Shown here: piece by piece, positions 56,190-64,000 of the stretch
Position numbering within the stretch: position 1 is the stretch's first letter
How the letters are laid out: each line of letters begins with the position of its first letter
Notes under the pieces: generated by a model
The model's database searches: none
Told to the model about the DNA's origin: nothing
Seen by the model: only the letters and a program-made list of their open reading frames with translations
Assembly: GCF_002028545.1 (NCBI RefSeq)
Contig: NZ_MWPQ01000025.1
Span: forward strand, 1-64,000
Direction of reading: 5' to 3'
Length of the DNA stretch: 64,000 nucleotides
Source: Nitrobacter vulgaris
GTDB lineage: Bacteria; Pseudomonadota; Alphaproteobacteria; Rhizobiales; Xanthobacteraceae
Made by a program: the position numbers and the translations under genes

Positions 56190-57983
56190 ATGACCATCAA
56201 TCTCAACGTTCCCGACATTCACGAGCTGAAGCCGCGGATCACTGTATTCGGCGTCGGCGGCGCTGGCGGCAACGCGGTCAACAACATGATCACGGCCGGA
56301 CTGGTCGGGGTCGATTTCGTGGTTGCCAACACCGATGCGCAGGCGCTGACCATGTCCAAGGCGCAGCGCATTATCCAGATGGGCACGCAGGTCACCCAGG
56401 GTCTCGGCGCGGGTTCGCAGCCCGATGTCGGCGCTGCTGCGGCGCAGGAAGTCATCGACGAAATTCGCGATCACCTCTCAGGGGCGAACATGGTGTTCGT
56501 CACCGCCGGAATGGGCGGCGGCACGGGGACCGGTGCTGCGCCGGTTATCGCCAAGGCCGCGCGCGAAATGGGGATCCTGACCGTCGGCGTCGTCACCAAG
56601 CCGTTCCACTTCGAGGGCCAGCGCCGGATGCGCACTGCCGACTCGGGGATCGGCGAACTCCACAAGGTGGTCGATACGCTGCTGATCATTCCCAATCAAA
56701 ACCTGTTCCGCGTGGCTAATGAGAAGACTACCTTCGCCGACGCCTTCGCGATGGCCGATCAGGTGCTTTACTCGGGCGTGGCCTGCATCACGGACCTGAT
56801 GGTGAAGGAAGGTCTGATCAATCTCGACTTCGCCGACGTCCGCGCCGTGATGCGCGAGATGGGCAAGGCGATGATGGGCACCGGGGAGGCTTCCGGCGAG
56901 AAGCGCGCGCTCACTGCCGCCGAAGCGGCGATCGCCAATCCGCTGATCGACGACAGTTCGATGAAGGGCGCCAAAGGGCTCCTGATTTCGATCACCGGCG
57001 GCAAAGATCTCACCCTGTTCGAGGTCGACGAAGCCGCCACGCGGATTCGTGAGGAGGTCGATCAGGACGCCAACATCATCGTCGGCGCCACCTTCGATGA
57101 GAGTCTCGACGGCATCATCAGGGTATCCGTGGTCGCGACCGGCATCGACCAGGGCACGATCGCGCGCGCTGCGGCCACTCCCGCCGCGAAGACGGTATCC
57201 GCTGCGCCCGACCCCCGCGCGGCCGAACTGACTGCAAAGCTCCGTGAGGACAACAAGCGTGCTTCCGCTAATCTCGCCCAGAAGCCCATCGAGCCCCGGC
57301 CTGCTGCGCAGCCGGTGCAGCCAGCTCAGGCCCCGACCGCTCAACCCGCCGCTAATGTAGAGCGTGCAGCGTTGGAGGCGATTGCCGCGGCGGTTGCCGA
57401 GCCAACGCCGCCACCGCCTGCTCCGGCTCCCGTGCAGCCGGCCTCGTACGGCGACGTTACTGTTCGGCCGATTGCGCAGAAGCCGACGCTGTTCCCAGAT
57501 CACGATCCTGCGCCGCGCGAGCAGCACGAGCCGCCGCCGCCGGAAAACTTCATCCCGCAGCCGGCCGAACGTGCCCCGGTCCGCGTTCCTCGGATGCCGA
57601 GGATGGAAGAACTACCGATGCCGGCTCAGAATGAAATCCGACAGGCCCGGGGCGAGGTCGACGGAGAGCATCCGCAGAAGAATCGGCTGTCACTTCTGCA
57701 ACGTCTGGCCAATGTTGGCCTCGGCCGGCGCGATCAGGACGCCGAGCCTCCTCTCGCGGGTCGCGAGGCCGGGCCAGCCATGGCTCAGATGCCGCCATTG
57801 CCGGAGCGCCGGCCGCAGCGCAGCGTTGCCGAGCAGATGGGTAACGAGCCGGTATCAGAGTACGCGCGCCGTCCGTCGCCTCAAGGACTGGATTCTCACG
57901 GCCGTCCGGTTCCCGTTACGCCCGCCCCGCAAGGCGATGATCACCTGGATATCCCCGCTTTTCTTCGCCGCCAGGCCCATTGA
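56190..57983 (+). CDS. ftsZ: Cell division GTPase FtsZ, long-tailed
   Basis: FtsZ polymerises into the Z-ring. The 597-residue protein has the tubulin GTP-binding signature [12 protein letters not shown] near residue 111, the N-terminal [13 protein letters not shown] loop and the T7-loop [11 protein letters not shown] near residue 209. The conserved GTPase core ends near residue 320. It is followed by an unusually long, Pro-, Gln- and Ala-rich linker of about 260 residues and the C-terminal peptide DIPAFLRRQ, which binds FtsA. Long linkers are typical of Rhizobiales. A strong terminator follows, ending the dcw transcript. Confidence 0.97.
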   Translation: MTINLNVPDIHELKPRITVFGVGGAGGNAVNNMITAGLVGVDFVVANTDAQALTMSKAQRIIQMGTQVTQGLGAGSQPDVGAAAAQEVIDEIRDHLSGANMVFVTAGMGGGTGTGAAPVIAKAAREMGILTVGVVTKPFHFEGQRRMRTADSGIGELHKVVDTLLIIPNQNLFRVANEKTTFADAFAMADQVLYSGVACITDLMVKEGLINLDFADVRAVMREMGKAMMGTGEASGEKRALTAAEAAIANPLIDDSSMKGAKGLLISITGGKDLTLFEVDEAATRIREEVDQDANIIVGATFDESLDGIIRVSVVATGIDQGTIARAAATPAAKTVSAAPDPRAAELTAKLREDNKRASANLAQKPIEPRPAAQPVQPAQAPTAQPAANVERAALEAIAAAVAEPTPPPPAPAPVQPASYGDVTVRPIAQKPTLFPDHDPAPREQHEPPPPENFIPQPAERAPVRVPRMPRMEELPMPAQNEIRQARGEVDGEHPQKNRLSLLQRLANVGLGRRDQDAEPPLAGREAGPAMAQMPPLPERRPQRSVAEQMGNEPVSEYARRPSPQGLDSHGRPVPVTPAPQGDDHLDIPAFLRRQAH

Positions 57984-58006
57984 AGTCTGTAACAATTGAA
58001 AATTGG

Positions 58007-58039
58007 AAGGGCTCCGACCTTTTAGGGTCGGGGCCCTTT
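58007..58039 (+). terminator. Strong rho-independent terminator after ftsZ
   Basis: A 13-bp stem from AAGGGCTCCGACC with GGTCGGGGCCCTT (one G-T pair) closes on a 6-base loop and is followed by TTTCTCTCTTG. It lies 24 bp after the ftsZ stop and separates the dcw cluster from lpxC. Confidence 0.9.
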
Positions 58040-58320
58040 CTCTCTTGATACGGTATCTAGCATTTCCACGTATTTTACTGAAATTAATAGAAAATTAGGG
58101 TCTTCGGATTTTCGTAGAAGGTCACGCTCCGACGGAAAATTTGGTTAAGGGGCGGCGTGATTGCGGCGGAGATGGGGTAACAATCGGTAAAGAAGCGTGA
58201 GTTGGCGTGCTTTGTGGCAACCGGTATGTTCTAGGCGTGACTTTGGGGATCACGAATCGATTCGTCGCCTTTGCAGGCGGAGACATCGGCTTTCGGGATT
58301 AGTCACTTGGGCAAGACTTT
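58040..58320. other. lpxC leader and promoter region
   Basis: No gene is supported. With the upstream terminator, this 281-bp region should hold an independent lpxC promoter. An AT-rich stretch (58060-58100) is the likeliest promoter location, but no clear consensus was identified. Confidence 0.5.
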
Positions 58321-59277
58321 ATGAGATTCAACCGCCAGACGACGCTTCGTTCGCGAGCCACCGTGACGGGTGTCGGCGTTCATTCCGGATTACCAGTCAA
58401 TTTGACCCTTGGGCCTGCCTCGATCGATGCGGGTTTTATTTTTGTCCGTATCGGTCCCGATGGAACCGAACGTCGGGTACGAGCTGCGGTAAAGTCCGTC
58501 ACCGCGACCCAGTTTGCCACTGTCCTGGGCGACCAGCAAGGCTCGCTTGTATCCACCGCCGAACACGTTCTTGCTGCGTTGCGAGGCCTTGGGGTCGACA
58601 ATGCAACCATTGAACTCGACGGGCCTGAAGTACCGATTATGGATGGCAGTTCGGCGGCGTTCGTCGCCGCGATCGATCAGGCTGGTATTGTCGAGCAGTC
58701 GGCAGCGCGCCGCTTCATCCAGGTTCTGAAAACGGTCCGGGTGAAGAAGGGCGAGGCGTTCGGCGAACTGCGACCGCACAGGCGCGGTTTTCGCATCGAC
58801 ATCGAGATCGATTTCGCCAATCCGGTGATCGGTCATCAGGACTATTCCATCGATCTCAATCCCGAAAGTTTTCGTCGCGAAATTAGCCGGGCTCGAACCT
58901 TCGGTTGCATGAACGATGTCGAAAGACTCCGGAGCGCGGGTTTTGCGTTGGGCGCGTCATTTGAAAACTCCATGGTGTTCGATGATGAGCGCCTGTTGAA
59001 TACCGGCGGTCTGCGCTACGCGGACGAGTGTGTGCGACACAAGGCTCTCGATGCGATCGGCGATCTGGCTCTCGCAGGGTTTCCGCTGATCGGCGGCTAT
59101 CGTTCGGTGCGTGGCGGGCACAAGCTCAACCACGCGGTGCTCACGGCTCTTATGGCCGATCGGACTGCCTGGCGGGTGGTTGAGGATCAGCCGGCCCCGC
59201 GTCCGCGCAGTCAGGGCGAAGTGGTCGGCGGAATGGTGGGCGGTATGGTTGCGGCCTATGGTCCCAACGTGTCCTGA
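58321..59277 (+). CDS. lpxC: UDP-3-O-acyl-GlcNAc deacetylase LpxC
   Basis: LpxC catalyses the first committed step of lipid A synthesis. The 318-residue zinc amidase has the motif AEHVLAALRGLGVDN (zinc His, near residue 80), the DGPEVPIMDGSSAAF segment near residue 98, RHKALDAIGDLALAG near residue 240 with a zinc His and Asp, and GHKLNHA near residue 263 with the catalytic His. The C-terminal tail is Gly- and Val-rich. It follows ftsZ, as in many Gram-negative dcw clusters, but has its own leader. Identity is secure. Confidence 0.97.
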   Translation: MRFNRQTTLRSRATVTGVGVHSGLPVNLTLGPASIDAGFIFVRIGPDGTERRVRAAVKSVTATQFATVLGDQQGSLVSTAEHVLAALRGLGVDNATIELDGPEVPIMDGSSAAFVAAIDQAGIVEQSAARRFIQVLKTVRVKKGEAFGELRPHRRGFRIDIEIDFANPVIGHQDYSIDLNPESFRREISRARTFGCMNDVERLRSAGFALGASFENSMVFDDERLLNTGGLRYADECVRHKALDAIGDLALAGFPLIGGYRSVRGGHKLNHAVLTALMADRTAWRVVEDQPAPRPRSQGEVVGGMVGGMVAAYGPNVS

Positions 59278-59617
59278 GTTCTGCCCGGCCTCGCACGCTT
59301 TCATCCATTCTGCTCCATACGCGCGCCCTGATCCTGGCACGGCTCCGCAGTCTCACGCGAAATGCTTGGGCGATAGTATGGACAGGCGAGATCCGAATGA
59401 ATCGGACCAAAGCCTTACTTTCGATCGAACATGATCTTATCCGAAAAGTGATTTCCGCTCGGCACCGCGCCCGGTGTTCCCGCCTTAATCCCGGCGAAAT
59501 ACCTGCTTACCCCGTTGGTGGACGGATTCTTTTCGGCTAAACGGGTCGCGGTAAAAGCAGCGCATCCTGTTTGCCTCGTGCTTGGATCGCCGTATCACGG
59601 ACGTCGGATTTTCATCA
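59278..59617. other. Intergenic region with a repeat fragment
   Basis: No gene is supported. The middle holds AACATGATCTTATCCGAAAA, similar to the GATAAGATCATGCTC block near 52347, a fragment of a dispersed intergenic repeat found in this bacterial group. The bamD promoter should lie near the end. Confidence 0.45.
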
Positions 59618-60529
59618 ATGTTGGCTAAGCGTATGGCGCTCGGACTGAGCGAGTTCATGGATCGCGCCGCTCTTGATCGGCTTGGCGGGAAACTCCGGCT
59701 CGCCGCCAGTCTTGCACTTGTTGCCGTTACCGTGGCCGGCTGCGGGACCGGACCGCTCTTGGACAAGCTCACGGCAAAGGACGAACAGACCTTCAGCGAT
59801 GATCCGGCGGACAAGCTCTACAATGAGGGCTTGTTCCTGATGAACAAGGAGCGTGACCTCAAGGCGGCCACGAAGAAATTCGACGAGGTCGACCGTGAAC
59901 ACCCCTATTCGGAATGGGCGCGGAAGTCGTTGTTGATGTCGGCCTATGCATCTTATCAGGCGGGCGATTACGATACGTGCATCGGCTCCGCATCGCGCTA
60001 CGTGACGCTCCATCCGGGCACCCCGGACGCCGCCTATGCGCAATATTTGATCGCCGTCTCGAACTACGACCAGATCCCCGATGTCTCGCGCGACCAGGCT
60101 CGCACCGAAAAAGCCATGCACTCCATGGAAGAGGTGATCCGTAAATATCCGACGTCCGAATATGCCGGCGAAGCCAAGAAGAAACTTCAGGCCGCGCGCG
60201 ATCAACTCGCCGGCAAGGAAATGGCGATCGGCCGCTATTATATGGAGCGACGTGATTATACGGGCGCCATCAACCGCTATAAGGCCGTGGTGACGCGCTA
60301 CCAGACCACGCGGCATGTCGAGGAAGCGCTGGCGCGGCTGACCGAAGCCTACATGGCGATTGGAATCGTTGCCGAGGCGCAGACCGCCGCGGCTGTGCTC
60401 GGCCACAACTTTCCGGACAGTCGCTGGTACAAGGACGCCTACAATCTCGTGACGTCAGGGGGAAGCCAGCCCAGCGAGAATAAGGGCTCGTGGATCAGCA
60501 AGGCGTTCAGGAAAGTGGGGCTTGGCTAG
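59618..60529 (+). CDS. bamD: Outer membrane assembly lipoprotein BamD
   Basis: BamD is the essential lipoprotein that works with BamA in inserting outer-membrane proteins. The 303-residue precursor has a hydrophobic signal (LAASLALVAVTVAGCG) with a lipobox VAGC at about residue 42, a TPR-rich region (segments KLYNEGLFLMNKERDL, SEWARKSLLMSAYASYQAG, TPDAAYAQYLIAVSNYDQI) and a charged C terminus. I chose the ATG at 59618 since a TTG start at 59582 and later Mets are less likely. It sits between lpxC and recN, the usual position. Confidence 0.93.
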   Translation: MLAKRMALGLSEFMDRAALDRLGGKLRLAASLALVAVTVAGCGTGPLLDKLTAKDEQTFSDDPADKLYNEGLFLMNKERDLKAATKKFDEVDREHPYSEWARKSLLMSAYASYQAGDYDTCIGSASRYVTLHPGTPDAAYAQYLIAVSNYDQIPDVSRDQARTEKAMHSMEEVIRKYPTSEYAGEAKKKLQAARDQLAGKEMAIGRYYMERRDYTGAINRYKAVVTRYQTTRHVEEALARLTEAYMAIGIVAEAQTAAAVLGHNFPDSRWYKDAYNLVTSGGSQPSENKGSWISKAFRKVGLG

Positions 60530-60703
60530 ACATTCCCACGCCGTTTCAGCGAATGCTGTTGCGAATGCGGAATCGAAGGGCGCCCCTTGGGCTGCCAATG
60601 CTGTGGTCAATCCGCGGCTCTGGTTTCGCGATCCGAACTTCGCTAGTCTCCGTGCCACGCTTCTCTGCACCTCTCAACGACTTTCGGCAGGAACCGGCCT
60701 CCT

Positions 60704-62389
60704 ATGCTTGCGCGCCTTTCGATCCGCGACATCGTCCTGATCGAGCGGCTCGACATCGAGTTCGCCTCCGGTCTTGCGGTGCTGACCGGCGAGACCGGCG
60801 CGGGAAAATCCATTCTGCTTGATGCCTTTGCGCTGGCGCTCGGCGGTCGCGGCGATGCCGGGCTGGTCCGTCACGGCGCGGAGCAGGGGCAGGTCACGGC
60901 CACCTTCGATGTTCCCAAGAACCATCCGGCCTGCGTCATCCTGACCACCAATGGCATCGACGGCTCTATTTCTGAAGATTCGGGCGAGATGATTCTTCGA
61001 CGGGTTCAACTCGCCGACGGTCGCACCCGAGCCTTCATCAATGATCAAGCGATCAGCGTGCAGACCTTGAAGGCGGTAGGCGCGACGCTGGTGGAAATTC
61101 ATGGCCAGCATGACGAGCGGGCGCTGGTCGATGCATCGACCCACCGTCGGCTGCTCGATGCCTCTGCGGGGCTGGACACCGAAGTCGCCGCGCTGGAGGT
61201 GTTGTGGGAAGCTCGCCGCCGCGCCCGCGCGGCGCTTGACGATCATCGCGCCGGCGTGGAGCGCGCCGCGCGAGAGGCCGAGTTTCTGCGTCATGCCTCC
61301 GACGAGTTAACGCAACTCGCACCGCAGGACGGCGAGGAAACCGCGCTTGCCGAACGCCGTGCCACGATGATGGCGGGCGAAAAGATCGCGACCGACCTGC
61401 GCGAGGCGCAGGACGTCGTCAGCGGTCATGGCTCACCGGTGAGCGTGCTGGCGGCTGCGGTGCGGCGGCTGGAACGGCGAGCTGCGAATTCGCCGCAACT
61501 GGTCGAGCCGGCGGTCAGGGCCATCGATGCCGCCATCAACGCGCTGGAGGAGGCGGACCAGCATCTCGCGGCGGCGCTCATTGCCGCCGATTTCGATCCG
61601 GCCGAGCTGGAGCGCATCGAGGAACGGCTGTTCGCGCTGCGCGCGGCGTCGCGCAAATATGCGACGCCGGTCGACGGCCTGGCTGCGCTTGCCAAGAAAT
61701 ACGCTGCGGAGGTCGCGCTGATCGACGCCGGCGCGGATCGATTGACCGTTCTGGAAAAAGAGGCGGCCGCCGCCGACAAACGTTATTCAGCGGCAGCGGC
61801 GAAACTTTCGGCCGCGCGCACGAAGGCTGCTGACAAACTCGACAAGACAGTCAACGTCGAGCTTGCGCCGCTGAAACTCGAACGCGCCAGATTTTCCACG
61901 CAGATCGAGTCCGACCCGTCGGCACCGGGACCGCAAGGCTTCGACCGCGTCGAGTTCTGGGTGCAGACCAATCCCGGCACGCGACCGGGGCCGCTGATGA
62001 AGGTCGCCTCGGGAGGCGAGCTGTCGCGCTTCCTGCTGGCGCTCAAGGTGGTGCTCTCCGACAAGGGCTCGGCACCAACGCTGGTGTTCGACGAGATCGA
62101 CACCGGGGTCGGCGGTGCGGTGGCCGACGCAATCGGCGCGCGTCTGGCGCGGCTCGCTGGCAAGGTGCAGGTGATGGCGGTGACGCACGCGCCGCAGGTC
62201 GCGGTGCGGGCCGATCAGCATCTGCTCATTTCAAAGGATGCGCTGGATCGCGGCAAGCGCGTCGCCACGCGTGTTGCGACGCTGGCTGAGGATCACCGCC
62301 GCGAGGAGATCGCGCGGATGCTCGCCGGTGCGGAGATCACCGCGGAGGCTCGCGCCGCCGCGGACCGGCTGCTGAAAGCGGCGGGGTAA
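60704..62389 (+). CDS. recN: DNA repair protein RecN
   Basis: RecN is an SMC-like ATPase acting early in double-strand break repair by recombination. The 561-residue protein has the Walker A GETGAGKSILLDAF (residues 27-40), the HGQHDERALVD motif near residue 135, a coiled-coil middle (about 155-370), the signature SGGELSRFLLALKVVL near residue 430 and Walker B VFDEIDTGVGG near residue 465. The start at 60704 matches the family N terminus MLARLSIRDIVLIERL. It is followed after 6 bp by ligA, suggesting co-transcription of two repair genes. Confidence 0.96.
   Translation: MLARLSIRDIVLIERLDIEFASGLAVLTGETGAGKSILLDAFALALGGRGDAGLVRHGAEQGQVTATFDVPKNHPACVILTTNGIDGSISEDSGEMILRRVQLADGRTRAFINDQAISVQTLKAVGATLVEIHGQHDERALVDASTHRRLLDASAGLDTEVAALEVLWEARRRARAALDDHRAGVERAAREAEFLRHASDELTQLAPQDGEETALAERRATMMAGEKIATDLREAQDVVSGHGSPVSVLAAAVRRLERRAANSPQLVEPAVRAIDAAINALEEADQHLAAALIAADFDPAELERIEERLFALRAASRKYATPVDGLAALAKKYAAEVALIDAGADRLTVLEKEAAAADKRYSAAAAKLSAARTKAADKLDKTVNVELAPLKLERARFSTQIESDPSAPGPQGFDRVEFWVQTNPGTRPGPLMKVASGGELSRFLLALKVVLSDKGSAPTLVFDEIDTGVGGAVADAIGARLARLAGKVQVMAVTHAPQVAVRADQHLLISKDALDRGKRVATRVATLAEDHRREEIARMLAGAEITAEARAAADRLLKAAG

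Positions 62390-64000
<1,611 letters not shown>

Overview
The window is a high-GC alphaproteobacterial chromosome segment. It most likely comes from the Bradyrhizobiaceae/Nitrobacteraceae (Bradyrhizobium, Nitrobacter, Rhodopseudomonas, Afipia type). The evidence is a Rhizobiales-style division and cell wall (dcw) cluster running into lpxC, bamD, recN and ligA, an FtsZ with a long proline-rich tail, paired phasins, a PleC/DivJ/PdhS-like histidine kinase, a tRNA-His without G-1, and dispersed repeats encoding 'MAGLVPAIHV' that I associate with this family. The assignment rests on gene content, not on a database match.

Layout. 1-16 kb holds ordinary chromosomal genes: purEK, a GGDEF protein, two DUF465 (YdcH) proteins, an FAD oxidoreductase, a PotABC-like ABC transporter without its binding protein, an AsmA protein, the two subunits of a 3-oxoacid CoA-transferase, a multi-PAS histidine kinase and two phasins. 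16.2-27.7 kb is an 11.5-kb integrative element in the 3' end of tRNA-His, bounded by a 46-bp direct repeat that restores the tRNA end. It carries a tyrosine integrase, a putative replication initiator, terminase small and large subunits and a DUF2213 prohead protease, but no recognisable portal, capsid or tail genes. At the tRNA end lies a tail-to-tail MT-A70 methyltransferase/HNH nuclease pair. This gene set fits a phage satellite, or a strongly reduced prophage, better than a whole prophage.

28-36 kb is a loose region of small genes: a serine recombinase fragment, an L,D-transpeptidase, a 50-residue aa3 oxidase subunit IV, a YddA/SbmA-like ABC exporter, a CsbD protein and several hypotheticals. 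36.4-64 kb is the envelope and division cluster: amidase, rsmH, ftsL, ftsI, murE, murF, mraY, murD, ftsW, murG, murC, murB, ddl, ftsQ, ftsA, ftsZ, lpxC, bamD, recN and ligA (cut by the window end). Together these make UDP-MurNAc-pentapeptide and lipid II, assemble the divisome, and start lipid A and outer-membrane protein assembly. No mraZ is present upstream of rsmH.

The most unusual signals are the satellite-like element, with a peptide motif (SEPI-x-RERL) recurring in its unrelated proteins, and small cassettes inside the dcw cluster. In the cassettes a GIY-YIG nuclease gene, or a decayed internal-deletion copy of it, sits between inverted copies of a 31-bp palindromic repeat. That layout suggests a minimal nuclease-linked mobile unit.
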